Below, one piece after another: positions 8,973-17,225 of a DNA stretch of 64,000 nt. The DNA is from Planotetraspora sp. A-T 1434 (GTDB lineage Bacteria; Actinomycetota; Actinomycetes; Streptosporangiales; Streptosporangiaceae): NCBI RefSeq assembly GCF_025420585.1, contig NZ_JAOEGB010000026.1:61509-125508 (forward strand), written 5' to 3'. Within the stretch, counting starts at the first letter, position 1. Every line of letters begins with the position of its first letter. A program made the position numbers and the translations under genes. The notes beneath the pieces are model-generated. The model was not told the DNA's origin, did no database searches, and saw only the letters and a list, made by a program, of their open reading frames with translations.

Positions 8973-9078
8973 TCTATGTTCGGAAGGTTTCCCTTCCGTG
9001 TTGTTCGGCTCGCCTAGCCTACCAGTTCTTCGGAGGTCTTCGACCTCTCGTTTTCCCGGTGAGCCTGACGCTCCGGAG

Positions 9079-9151
9079 TGCCCCCAACGGGATTCGAACC
9101 CGTGCCGCCGCCTTGAAAGGGCGGTGTCCTAGGCCGCTAGACGATGGGGGC
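9079..9151 (-). tRNA. tRNA-Glu (TTC)
   Basis: Acceptor GCCCCCA with GGGGGC on the 3' side, discriminator A, anticodon loop CTTTCAA (TTC) on a CCGCC/GGCGG stem, T-arm GTTCGAA. CCA not encoded. Its first nucleotide (9151) directly follows the stop codon of the upstream metallophosphoesterase. Confidence 0.95.
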
Positions 9152-10771
9152 TCAGGGATGGTGCCCTGTTCCGTGACGTCTTCCGTCGGAGACCTCTGAA
9201 GCATAGGGGACGTTTGCCCCTGATGCCAAAGCGGTTGGCGACGGTGAGCCTTTGATCGTTCCCGTTGGCTGCGGGACTTTCGTCGACTCCGGGAAAATTG
9301 TACGGCCAGGGTCAGGCTCGATATGACGTTCGCATTGGATCCACTGCTCCCCCAGACCGCCGACCGTGATGTCGTCCCAGGCCTGCAGGCGATGGGTGGA
9401 CTTGCTGAAGTAGAGCACCGAGGCCATGAGAGGCGTGGGCTGGTCCTGTTCGAGGCCGCGGAGGCCGGCGCCGCCCGTTGATCCCTGGACCATCAGTCTG
9501 GTCCCCGTCCGGAGCAGCTCGGTGGACCGCTGGTGCATGTGGCCGGCCAGCACGAGCGCCGTGGACCCGGAGAACCCTCGGCCCACGGTGGGGTCGTGGA
9601 CCGCCACGATGTCGGCGCCGATCTTGTCCGGGGCCGACGTCGACGGCGCTCGCGGCCATTCCGGCGGCGCGAGCTCCACGGAATGGGCGCGGCCGAGGTT
9701 GTAGAGCGCGCGGCTGGAGTCGTCGGACAGCTGGACCGACTTGTCCGGCGTGAACCGGGGGTCGCCGATGCCGTAGATGTTCAGGCCCTTGACCGTCGCG
9801 GCGACGTCGTCCAGCACGATCGCGTTCTTCTGCTTGGCGACCGCCCGCTGGGTGGTCAGGGAGTCGTGGTTGCCCCGGACGAAGACGTACGGCACGCCGA
9901 GGCGGCCGATCTCCTTGACGTACTCGTTCTCGGCCCCGGTGCCATGGTCGCTGATGTCACCGGTGTCGATGATCAGGTTGACCTTGAACTGGTCCTTCAG
10001 CGACTTGATGACGTTCCAGGCCACGGGGTTGATGTGCAGGTCGGAGACGTGCAGCACACGGATGGTGTCCGGGTCGGGGTCGTAGATGGGCAGCGTCGAC
10101 CCGGCCTCGTAGAGCCGTGACACATTTGTCACCAGTTTGGCCAGCTGTCCGCGGTACTCGGAGAACCGGCTCACGATCGACTGGGCGCTCCCGACGAGGG
10201 ACGGCACACCCGTGAGCAGCCCGGTGTAGCGGGGCTCGGAGACCGAGCGCGGATTGAACGTCACGGCCGACAGCCCGCCGAGAAGGACCACCATGACGAG
10301 GGAGCCGGCGCCGGTCCACGCCGCCTTGGAGAGGCGCCGGAAGACCACCAGGCCGGTCAGGAAGCCGGCGACCACCGCGCAGATCAGCGCGCGGATGATG
10401 AGACGGCGCAGGCCGTTGGCCACGTCGCTCTCGATCATCATGGGGAGCCGGTCGGCCCATCGCGGGTTTTTCAGGATCTGCTCGGCCGCGTCGGGATGGA
10501 CGGCCTCGATGTCCAGGCTGAGCCGTACCGGGCTGTTGTGGCTGTTGAAGCTGAGCGTTCCGAGCGGGCGGATGTCCACGACGGTCTCGCCGCTCCAGGA
10601 CGGCTGCAGGGACATCCCGATGTCCGCCGGGCCGACGGGCGTGTCCACGGACGCCCCGAACGCCAGCCCCAGCCACCCTCCTGCCACGGCGGCGAGCACG
10701 ATGGCCAGGGCCCGCGCCGCCCGGCCGCTACCGAACCGCCGGGCGGTCGCCTTCCACCCCGAGATATCCAT
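9152..10771 (-). CDS. Membrane-anchored metallophosphoesterase
   Basis: 539 residues. One N-terminal membrane segment (about 20-40), an extracytoplasmic stretch, two more membrane segments (about 122-143 and 152-170), then a calcineurin-like phosphoesterase domain with all metal motifs: DLHINP, GDISDHG, GNHD, VHDP and GHMHQ. The domain binds two divalent metals and hydrolyses phosphoesters; substrate unknown. The C-terminal 60 residues are Pro/Gly-rich and low in complexity. ATG at 10771 with AGGAAGG upstream. The TetR gene overlaps its start by 44 bp, and the stop codon abuts tRNA-Glu. Confidence 0.88.
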   Translation of the reverse strand: MDISGWKATARRFGSGRAARALAIVLAAVAGGWLGLAFGASVDTPVGPADIGMSLQPSWSGETVVDIRPLGTLSFNSHNSPVRLSLDIEAVHPDAAEQILKNPRWADRLPMMIESDVANGLRRLIIRALICAVVAGFLTGLVVFRRLSKAAWTGAGSLVMVVLLGGLSAVTFNPRSVSEPRYTGLLTGVPSLVGSAQSIVSRFSEYRGQLAKLVTNVSRLYEAGSTLPIYDPDPDTIRVLHVSDLHINPVAWNVIKSLKDQFKVNLIIDTGDISDHGTGAENEYVKEIGRLGVPYVFVRGNHDSLTTQRAVAKQKNAIVLDDVAATVKGLNIYGIGDPRFTPDKSVQLSDDSSRALYNLGRAHSVELAPPEWPRAPSTSAPDKIGADIVAVHDPTVGRGFSGSTALVLAGHMHQRSTELLRTGTRLMVQGSTGGAGLRGLEQDQPTPLMASVLYFSKSTHRLQAWDDITVGGLGEQWIQCERHIEPDPGRTIFPESTKVPQPTGTIKGSPSPTALASGANVPYASEVSDGRRHGTGHHP

Positions 10772-11417
10772 GTCCTTCCTGACTACCCGAAATCGGGACC
10801 AGTCGCGCCCGCATGCCCTCCAGGATCAGGGACAGGCCGTGCTCGAACGAGGCGTCACTCTGGGGGCCGCCGGTCTCGGCCATGACCGCCCGCAGGTTGG
10901 GGTACGGCGCGAGCCCCTCAAGCGCCTCCTCGAAATGGGCGGGAGCACTCAGCCCCCGTTCCCGATCCGCCTGCTCCTCAAGCACGAATCCGCCCAGGAA
11001 GCTCGCGAGCGTGCCCAGACCCCACATGGCGTCGGTGCCGCTGAACCCCGCACGCTGCAGCGACTCCAAGATGAGCTCGACGGCCGCGAGGGTTCCCTGG
11101 CCGGGGTGGGTGCCCGCCGTGAGCCGCGCCACGTCCCGGTGGGAGTTGAAGATCCTCCGCTGGCCCCGGATCCAGTCCCCCAGCCAGCTTTCCCATGACT
11201 CGCCCTCGGCCAGCGGAACAAGCGGGGGAGCCTCCCGGACGCTGATGACCTCGGACATCTCGTCCAGCAGCTCCTGTTTGTTCTTGAAGTGCCAGTAGAG
11301 CGCCGGGGCCTGCACGCCGAGCTCGGCCGCCAGCCGGCGCAACGTCAGCTTGTCGAGCCCCACCTCGTCGAGGAGCCGCAGAGCCGTGCTGACGATCTTG
11401 TCGCGTTCGAGGGCCAC
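10728..11417 (-). CDS. TetR-type repressor of the adjacent ABC pump
   Basis: 229 residues from the GTG at 11417; a TTG at 11441 would add 8 residues but lies inside the operator. The HTH (LTLRRLAAELGVQAPALYWH) closely resembles TetR proper, and the C-terminal domain is of the tetracycline-repressor type. It is divergent from drrAB-like pump genes across a 68-bp region with three TTAAC/GTTAA palindromes, so autoregulation and pump repression released by a small ligand is the likely role. No Shine-Dalgarno is visible, so the message may be leaderless. Its 3' end overlaps the phosphoesterase start. Confidence 0.85.
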   Translation of the reverse strand: MALERDKIVSTALRLLDEVGLDKLTLRRLAAELGVQAPALYWHFKNKQELLDEMSEVISVREAPPLVPLAEGESWESWLGDWIRGQRRIFNSHRDVARLTAGTHPGQGTLAAVELILESLQRAGFSGTDAMWGLGTLASFLGGFVLEEQADRERGLSAPAHFEEALEGLAPYPNLRAVMAETGGPQSDASFEHGLSLILEGMRARLVPISGSQEGHGYLGVEGDRPAVR

Positions 11418-11427
11418 GGTTGACAGC

Positions 11428-11476
11428 TTAACAACGTTCAATGCATGCTTAACGTTGTTAAATTTAACGGCGTTAA
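11428..11476. promoter_or_regulatory. Triple palindromic operator between tetR-like and drrA-like genes
   Basis: Three 13-bp palindromes follow TTAAC-nnn-GTTAA: 11428-11440 (TTAACAACGTTCA, one mismatch), 11449-11461 (TTAACGTTGTTAA, perfect arms) and 11464-11476 (TTAACGGCGTTAA). The first and second are 21 bp apart, two helical turns, and together form an 11-bp perfect inverted repeat. The third sits directly upstream of the pump ribosome site. Confidence 0.75.
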
Positions 11477-11485
11477 GGAGATGGC

Positions 11486-12526
11486 GTGATCTACGCGGAA
11501 GGGATCCGTAAGCGGTACGGCCCGGCCGAGGCGCTGCGCGGAGTAGACCTCGAGGTGCCCGCGGGCACGGTGTGCGGCCTGCTCGGGCCGAACGGCGCGG
11601 GCAAGACGACGATGGTGCGCGTCCTCACCACGCTGCTGCGCCCGGACGGCGGCACGGCCCGGGTGGCCGGCTGCGACGTGGTGCGGGACGCCGACCGCCT
11701 GCGCTATCGCATCGGCCTCGCCGGCCAGCACGCCGCCGTCGACGAGCTGCTCACCGGCCACCGCAACCTCGTCCTCTTCGGCCGGCTCTACCACCTGCCC
11801 CGCCGTACGGCACGGCTGCGGGCGGACGAGCTGCTCGAACGGTTCGGCCTGGCGGACGTGGCGGACCGGCCCGTCAAGACGTACTCCGGCGGGATGCGCC
11901 GCAGGCTCGATCTGGCCGCCAGCCTGATCGTCTCGCCCCCCGTGCTCTTCCTCGACGAGCCGACGACGGTCCTCGACCCCCGGAGCCGGCTGGCCCTGTG
12001 GGACATGCTGCGCGAGCTGGTCTCCGAGGGCACGACCCTGCTTCTGACGACTCAGTACCTCGACGAGGCCGACCACCTGGCCGACCAGATCGTCGTGATC
12101 GACTCCGGGCGGGTCGCGGCCTCCGGCCCCTCGTCGGAGCTCAAGGCGAGGATCGGCGGAGACCGCGTGAGCGTCGTCTTCCGCGAGGCCGCGGACCTGG
12201 CCGAGGGCGTCCAGGTCATTCGCGCGGTCCTTCAAGGCGACCCGGAGCACCGGCTGGGCGACGAGCCGGACGACAGGCTGGAGATCGACCGGGCCGAGCA
12301 CCGGCTGACCCTCCCCGCCGAGCACGGCGCCGCCTCCCTCATCAAGATCGCCGCGGCCCTGGACGGGGCCGGGATCGCCGTCGAGGACCTCGGGCTGCGC
12401 CGGCCCACGCTGGACGAGGTGTTCCTCCAGCTGACCACGCGGCCGGACGCCCCAGAGGGCGGCGGGCCGGACCGGCATGAGGCCGGCGGGCCGACCGGCC
12501 GAGCTGAAGGGATGACCGCCGCATGA
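11486..12526 (+). CDS. ABC exporter ATPase, daunorubicin-resistance (DrrA) type
   Basis: 346 residues. Walker A GPNGAGKTT (about 33-41), signature YSGGMRRR, Walker B LFLDEP followed by TTVLDP, H-loop region TTQYLDEADHLADQ, and the C-terminal DrrA domain. It powers the permease encoded next, with which it overlaps by 4 bp (ATGA). GTG start with AAGGAG 5 nt upstream. Likely drug or metabolite export under the divergent TetR protein. Confidence 0.92.
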   Translation: MIYAEGIRKRYGPAEALRGVDLEVPAGTVCGLLGPNGAGKTTMVRVLTTLLRPDGGTARVAGCDVVRDADRLRYRIGLAGQHAAVDELLTGHRNLVLFGRLYHLPRRTARLRADELLERFGLADVADRPVKTYSGGMRRRLDLAASLIVSPPVLFLDEPTTVLDPRSRLALWDMLRELVSEGTTLLLTTQYLDEADHLADQIVVIDSGRVAASGPSSELKARIGGDRVSVVFREAADLAEGVQVIRAVLQGDPEHRLGDEPDDRLEIDRAEHRLTLPAEHGAASLIKIAAALDGAGIAVEDLGLRRPTLDEVFLQLTTRPDAPEGGGPDRHEAGGPTGRAEGMTAA

Positions 12527-13383
12527 CCGTCCTGGACACGCGAACGCCCGCCGCTCCTCCCGCCGCTCCTCCCTCCACGACGGCCGGCCGGCTGCGCTGG
12601 GTCCTTCTGGACGCCCTGACGATCGCCGGGCGGACCTTCGCCCGGCTGCGGGCGCAACCGGGCGAAATAGTCGGCTTCCTGGTCTTCCCTGTGATCATGA
12701 CCGTGCTGTTCGGGTACGTCTTCGGCAGCGCCATCAGGCTGCCGGGCGGGGGCGACTACCGGAACTACCTCATGCCCGGCATCTTCATGCAGGTCATGGC
12801 GCTGTCCGCGGTCGCGTCCGCCACGGCCGTCGCCGAGGACATGGCTCTCGGCATCATCGACCGCTTCCGGGCGCAGCCCATCGCGCGCAGTGCCGTACTG
12901 GCGGGAAGGAGCGTCGCGGATCTGTCGATGCACCTGCTCACGCTGGCGTCGATGGCGGTCTGCGGCGTCCTCATCGCCGGATGGCGCCCGCACGGGACGC
13001 CTCTGGAGGCTCTCGCGGGCTTCGGGCTGCTGGCGCTGTTCGGGTACGCGATGATCTGGGTGGGCACCTATATCGGGCTATTCGTGAAGAACGGGGCGCA
13101 GGCCGACGCGGCCACATTCGGGTGGCTGTTTCCGATGACATTTCTGGCGAACGCGTTCGTCCCGCTCGAAGGGCTCCCAGGCTGGCTGCGGCCGATCGCG
13201 GACTGGAACCCGATGAGCGCGGTCGTCTCCGCCGCCCGCCTGCTCTTCGGCAACCCCGGCTCGGCGGCCGCGTCCTGGCCGCTCCGGCACCCGGTGATCG
13301 CGACGCTCTGCTGGTCGCTGTTGATCCTGGCGGTCTTCGTGCCGCTTGCCGTACGGCGGTATCGGACGGCCACCTCACGGTGA
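12523..13383 (+). CDS. ABC-2 type permease (DrrB-like)
   Basis: 286 residues, six predicted membrane segments, and the DrrB-type pattern FPVIMTVLFGYVFGSAI, then YLMPGIFMQ and DRFRAQPIARSAVL. Partner of the preceding ATPase, with start and stop overlapping. The first 25 residues are an Ala/Pro-rich cytoplasmic tail. Confidence 0.92.
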   Translation: MTVLDTRTPAAPPAAPPSTTAGRLRWVLLDALTIAGRTFARLRAQPGEIVGFLVFPVIMTVLFGYVFGSAIRLPGGGDYRNYLMPGIFMQVMALSAVASATAVAEDMALGIIDRFRAQPIARSAVLAGRSVADLSMHLLTLASMAVCGVLIAGWRPHGTPLEALAGFGLLALFGYAMIWVGTYIGLFVKNGAQADAATFGWLFPMTFLANAFVPLEGLPGWLRPIADWNPMSAVVSAARLLFGNPGSAAASWPLRHPVIATLCWSLLILAVFVPLAVRRYRTATSR

Positions 13384-13395
13384 CACGATGAGGGG

Positions 13396-13737
13396 GTGAT
13401 CGACGTCCCGCTGAAGAGGTTCGAGGAGCTCGTGGCCGAGGCGCTGGACACGATCCCGCCGGAGCTCGCCAAGGTCATGGACAACGTCGTGGTGGTCGTC
13501 GTGGACGACCCGCCCGAGCCCGAGCTCCTGGGGCTCTACACCGGCATCCCGCTCACCGAGCGCGGTGACTGGTATTCGGGGGTCCTGCCGGACCGGATCG
13601 AGATCTACCGCAATCCCACGCTGGAGATCTGCGATACCGAGGAAGACGTGGTCGAAGAGGTACGGATCACCGTCGTCCACGAGATCGCCCACCATTTCGG
13701 CATCGACGACGAGAGACTTCACGAACTCGGGTGGTAA
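13396..13737 (+). CDS. Zincin-like metallopeptidase family protein
   Basis: 113 residues ending in HEIAHHFGIDDERLHELGW, which holds the HExxH zinc site of the small actinobacterial metallopeptidase family. A G-rich ribosome site precedes the GTG at 13396. It starts 12 bp after the pump permease, so read-through is possible, but the family is widespread and not tied to pumps. Substrate unknown; no signal peptide, so cytoplasmic. Confidence 0.82.
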   Translation: MIDVPLKRFEELVAEALDTIPPELAKVMDNVVVVVVDDPPEPELLGLYTGIPLTERGDWYSGVLPDRIEIYRNPTLEICDTEEDVVEEVRITVVHEIAHHFGIDDERLHELGW

Positions 13738-13886
13738 TCGCAGGGTTGCAAAGCGTCGAAACAGCGGGCACTGTAAGTAACATATTGGCGACGGTCTGTC
13801 AGGCGACGGTTTCGTCAGACGCAGTCCGGCAAGCACAGCCCACCAAGTCGTACGCGCAGCAACCCCGGCAAGCCCAGCGGAGTCAC

Positions 13887-15176
13887 ATGGCGGCCACGAA
13901 GCCCAGCCGGCTATCAGGGAGGCACCGCCGTCCACCCGAGGGCCGAATCACATACGGCGAAGTCGTCGCCATCAGGGAGTTCCGCGCGCTGTGGCTCGGG
14001 CAGGGCATGTCGCTGCTCGGCGACCAGCTCGCGCAGGTGGCTCTGGCCGTGCTCGTCTACAGCCGGACCCACTCGGCGCTGGCCACGGCCGCTGTCTACG
14101 CACTGACCTACCTGCCGCCGATCATCGGCGGACCCCTGCTGGCCGGTCTCGCCGACCGCTATCCCCGCAGGCGGGTCATGCTCTACTGCGACCTCCTCCG
14201 GGCGGCACTGCTGGCTCTGATGGCCGTGCCAGGCATGCCGTTCTCGGCGCTGTGCGCGCTGGTCTTCTGCGTCGTGCTGCTCAGCGCGCCGTTCTCGGCC
14301 GCCCGCGCCGCGCTGCTGCCGGAGGTGCTCGAAGGCGATCGGTACGTCGTGGGGTCGGCCATCCAGAACGTCACCAACCAGGCCGTCCAGATGCTCGGCT
14401 TCGCCGCGGGTGGGGCCGTCATCGCCGGCCTGGGGCCGTACCGCGCGCTCGCGCTGGACTCGGCGACGTTCCTGGGGTCGGCCCTGGTGATCATCTCAGG
14501 GGTACGGCGGCGCCCGGCGTCGTTGCGCGCCGACGGAGCCCGGCTGTCGATGTGGACCATGACGAGGGCGGGCGCACGGCTCGTCTTCGGCGACCGGCGG
14601 CTGCGCACTCTCGTGCTCTTCGCCTGGCTCTGCGGCTTCTACGTGCTTCCCGAAGGGATCGCCGTGCCGTACGCCGCGAGACTCGGCGGCGGGGCGCTGC
14701 CCGTTCCGGTGATCACCGGACTGCTGATGGCGGCGATGCCGACGGGGACCGTGGCCGGCGCGTTCTTCTTCAGCCGGTTCGTCACCCCGTCGGGGCGGCT
14801 GCACGGGATGGGGTGGCTGTCCATGCTCACCTGCGCACCGCTGATCGTGTGCGCGATGCGGCCGCCGCTGGAGGGCGTGATCGCGCTCTGGGTGCTGTCC
14901 GGAATCGGCGGCGCCTACCAGCTCGCCGCGAACGCCGCGTTCGTCCAGTGCGTCCCGCCCGCGGGACGCGCCCAGGCCTTCGGACTCGTCCAGTCGGGGC
15001 TGCTGGCCGCCCAGGGGATCGGCATCCTCATCGGAGGCGTGGCCGCGCAGAAGCTCGGTCCAGAGCCCGTGGTCGCCCTGGCCGGAGCGGCCGGGCTTTC
15101 GGTCGCGGCCGTGCTGGCCATGCTCTGGACCGAGTCTCGTACGGAGATCATCGCCAAGGTCCGGGCCGCCGCCTGA
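13887..15176 (+). CDS. MFS transporter
   Basis: 429 residues with about 10-12 membrane segments and the first-loop motif GPLLAGLADRYPRRRVMLY typical of the drug-exporter-like MFS group. I start at the ATG at 13887 (GCGGAG upstream), just before the basic cytoplasmic N-terminus; the open frame further upstream has no MFS sequence. Substrate unknown. Convergent with the pspC-like gene, the stops being 1 bp apart. Confidence 0.85.
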   Translation: MAATKPSRLSGRHRRPPEGRITYGEVVAIREFRALWLGQGMSLLGDQLAQVALAVLVYSRTHSALATAAVYALTYLPPIIGGPLLAGLADRYPRRRVMLYCDLLRAALLALMAVPGMPFSALCALVFCVVLLSAPFSAARAALLPEVLEGDRYVVGSAIQNVTNQAVQMLGFAAGGAVIAGLGPYRALALDSATFLGSALVIISGVRRRPASLRADGARLSMWTMTRAGARLVFGDRRLRTLVLFAWLCGFYVLPEGIAVPYAARLGGGALPVPVITGLLMAAMPTGTVAGAFFFSRFVTPSGRLHGMGWLSMLTCAPLIVCAMRPPLEGVIALWVLSGIGGAYQLAANAAFVQCVPPAGRAQAFGLVQSGLLAAQGIGILIGGVAAQKLGPEPVVALAGAAGLSVAAVLAMLWTESRTEIIAKVRAAA

Positions 15177-15177
15177 C

Positions 15178-15630
15178 TCAGGCCTGCGGCTTGTCCTCGG
15201 GCTTGACCTCGGGGCCGTTGTCTGGGGTGGGGGTCGGAGCAGGGGTCGGGGTGGAAGCCGGGGCCTGGCCGTACGGGTGGCTCTCGTAACCGGCGGGCTG
15301 CCGGCCGTAGGGGGCCGGGTCGGCGGGCCGCTTCCAGGTGCTCTGCGCGTGGTCCCACCTGGCCTTGGCGTCCTGCCAGACGTGACCGTCCTTGTTGTTG
15401 TTGATGAGGTCCTGGGCGATGGAGGTGGGCTTGCCGTCCTCGGGGAGCAGGAGCCACGCCACGGCGTACACGCCGGCTCCGAGGCCACCGAAGAAGGTGG
15501 CGACGGCGAAGGCGAGGCGCAGGATGTTCGGGTCGACGCCGATGTACTCGCCGACGCCGGAGCAGACTCCTGCGATGATCTTGCCGTTCCGGGTGCGGCG
15601 GAGCTGCTTCACTGAACCGTTGGTGTGCAT
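15178..15630 (-). CDS. PspC-domain membrane protein
   Basis: 150 residues. The PspC domain (NGKIIAGVCSGVGEYIGVDP followed by a hydrophobic helix ending in AVAWLLLPED) occupies residues 12-67. The remainder is a hydrophilic tail ending in Pro/Thr-Pro repeats. GGAGG lies 10 nt before the ATG at 15630 but only 1 nt before the ATG at 15639, so I prefer the inner start. PspC proteins sense envelope stress; nothing else of a psp operon is present. Confidence 0.85.
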   Translation of the reverse strand: MHTNGSVKQLRRTRNGKIIAGVCSGVGEYIGVDPNILRLAFAVATFFGGLGAGVYAVAWLLLPEDGKPTSIAQDLINNNKDGHVWQDAKARWDHAQSTWKRPADPAPYGRQPAGYESHPYGQAPASTPTPAPTPTPDNGPEVKPEDKPQA

Positions 15631-15725
15631 CTCGTTCATGCCTCCACACTGCCCTTTTCGCGGCCCTCGGCACATCGGGATTCCCCCTGGCCGGACCCGG
15701 AGTAGGCCCCTATACGCTGACCTTC

Positions 15726-16883
15726 ATGGACGACCTCCTCAACCTCGACGACCAGCTCACCGATGAACAGCGCATGGTCAGGGACGCCGTCAGGGGCTTC
15801 GTCTCCCGCCAGGTCCTCCCCCGCGTGGGCGACTGGTTCGAGGAGGGCGTCTTCCCCGCCCGTGAGCTCGCCCCCGCGCTCGGCTCACTCGGCGTGCTGG
15901 GCATGCACCTCGACGGGTACGGCTGCGCCGGGCTCGACGCCATCTCGTACGGCGTGGCCTGCCGGGAGCTGGAGGCCGGCGACTCGGGACTGCGGTCGTT
16001 CGTGTCCGTGCAGGGATCGCTCGCCATGTTCCCGATCTGGAAGTACGGCTCGGACGAGCAGAAGGAGGAGTGGCTGCCCGCGATGGCCGCCGGCGACGCG
16101 ATCGGGTGCTTCGGCCTGACCGAGCCCGACCACGGCTCCGACCCGGCCGGCATGCGCACCACCGCCAAGCAGGACCCCTCGGGCGACTGGACCCTCAACG
16201 GCGCCAAGATGTGGATCACCAACGGCTCGATCGCCGACGTGGCCGTGGTGTGGGCGCAGACCGACTCGGGCATCCGCGGCTTCGTCGTCCCGACGTCGAC
16301 ACCGGGATTCTCGGCACCGGAGATCCACCGGAAGATGTCCCTCCGGGCGTCCGTCACCTCCTCGCTCTACTTCGACGACGTACGGCTTCCCGCGTCAGCC
16401 GTACTGCCGGGCGTGACCGGTCTGAAGGGCCCGCTCTCATGCCTTTCCGAGGCCCGGTTCGGGATCCTGTGGGGCGTCGTGGGCGCGGCCCGCGCGTGCC
16501 TGGAGGCCGCGGTGGAGTACGCCACGACCCGCGTCCAGTTCGGCAAGCCGATCGGCGCCTTCCAGCTCACGCAGGAGAAGCTGGCCTGGATGGCCGTCTC
16601 TCTGGGGCAGGCTGGGTTGACCGCGCTGCATCTGGGGCGTTTGAAGGACGCCGGCACGCTGCAGCCCCGGCAGGTCAGCTTCGGCAAGCTGGCCAACGTG
16701 CGGGCGGCTCTGGACATCGCCCGCCAGGCCCGTTCTGTGCTCGGGGCGAACGGCGTGACGCTGGAATATCCGGTCATCCGGCACATGAACAACCTGGAGT
16801 CAGTGCTGACATATGAGGGCACTCAGGAGATCCACACCTTGGTGCTGGGCGAAGCCCTCACCGGCCTCCCGGCGTACCGCTGA
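15726..16883 (+). CDS. Acyl-CoA dehydrogenase, glutaryl-CoA dehydrogenase-like
   Basis: 385 residues, full length. Family motifs are GCFGLTEPDHGSDP and MWITNGSIADVAVVWA (FAD and substrate binding), YATTRVQFGKPIGAFQ, and the C-terminal TYEGTQEIHTLVLG. The Glu in YEGT is the catalytic base of the glutaryl-CoA dehydrogenase subgroup. FAD-dependent alpha,beta-oxidation of an acyl-CoA, perhaps with decarboxylation as in lysine and tryptophan breakdown. The last protein gene before the tRNA-Lys island array, and likely core genome. Confidence 0.88.
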   Translation: MDDLLNLDDQLTDEQRMVRDAVRGFVSRQVLPRVGDWFEEGVFPARELAPALGSLGVLGMHLDGYGCAGLDAISYGVACRELEAGDSGLRSFVSVQGSLAMFPIWKYGSDEQKEEWLPAMAAGDAIGCFGLTEPDHGSDPAGMRTTAKQDPSGDWTLNGAKMWITNGSIADVAVVWAQTDSGIRGFVVPTSTPGFSAPEIHRKMSLRASVTSSLYFDDVRLPASAVLPGVTGLKGPLSCLSEARFGILWGVVGAARACLEAAVEYATTRVQFGKPIGAFQLTQEKLAWMAVSLGQAGLTALHLGRLKDAGTLQPRQVSFGKLANVRAALDIARQARSVLGANGVTLEYPVIRHMNNLESVLTYEGTQEIHTLVLGEALTGLPAYR

Positions 16884-17086
16884 CGCGATCTCCGGTCTTC
16901 GGCCGGGGCGGCTTGCTGAGGGTTTCGGGCCGCGACGCGGTTCGAGGGCGGGATCTCCGGGGATGTGGTGTCGGGTACGGCTCTCGCGGCCGGCTGCCCT
17001 GCAGACGGGTTCCGTCGCCGGATATCGTGATCGCGTCGAAGTGCGTCGCCGAAGGCGCGGTAGTCTCTGTACCCTGCATCTAGCAA

Positions 17087-17161
17087 GGGGTGCTAGCTCA
17101 ATGGCAGAGCTGCGGACTTTTAATCCGTAGGTTCAGGGTTCGAGTCCCTGGCGCCCCACCA
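17087..17161 (+). tRNA. tRNA-Lys (TTT), integration site of the island array
   Basis: Acceptor GGGGTGC/GCGCCCC, anticodon loop CTTTTAA (TTT) on a GCGGA/TCCGT stem, T-arm GTTCGAG, and genome-encoded CCA (17159-17161). Its 3' 45 bp (17117-17161, anticodon loop to CCA) recur at 24194, 32867, 38941 and 41968, so this is the reconstituted tRNA gene and the left attachment site of island 1. Confidence 0.96.
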
Positions 17162-17197
17162 GCGAAAACAGTCCTGCAATCGTGATCGTTAAGGGCT

Positions 17198-17225
17198 GTT
17201 GACGGCTACGGTTGACGGCAACGTC
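17198..17225 (+). promoter_or_regulatory. Left arm-type repeats of island 1
   Basis: Two copies of TTGACGGC(T/A)AC with starts 13 bp apart, between the tRNA end and the integrase stop. The same pair with the same 13-bp spacing and orientation occurs inside the right end (24085-24112). This is the arrangement expected of integrase arm-binding sites. Confidence 0.6.

Noticed and set aside
11438..12478. A 346-codon minus-strand open frame opposite the DrrA-type gene
   Set aside because: Shadow of the ABC ATPase; the plus strand has all Walker and signature motifs.
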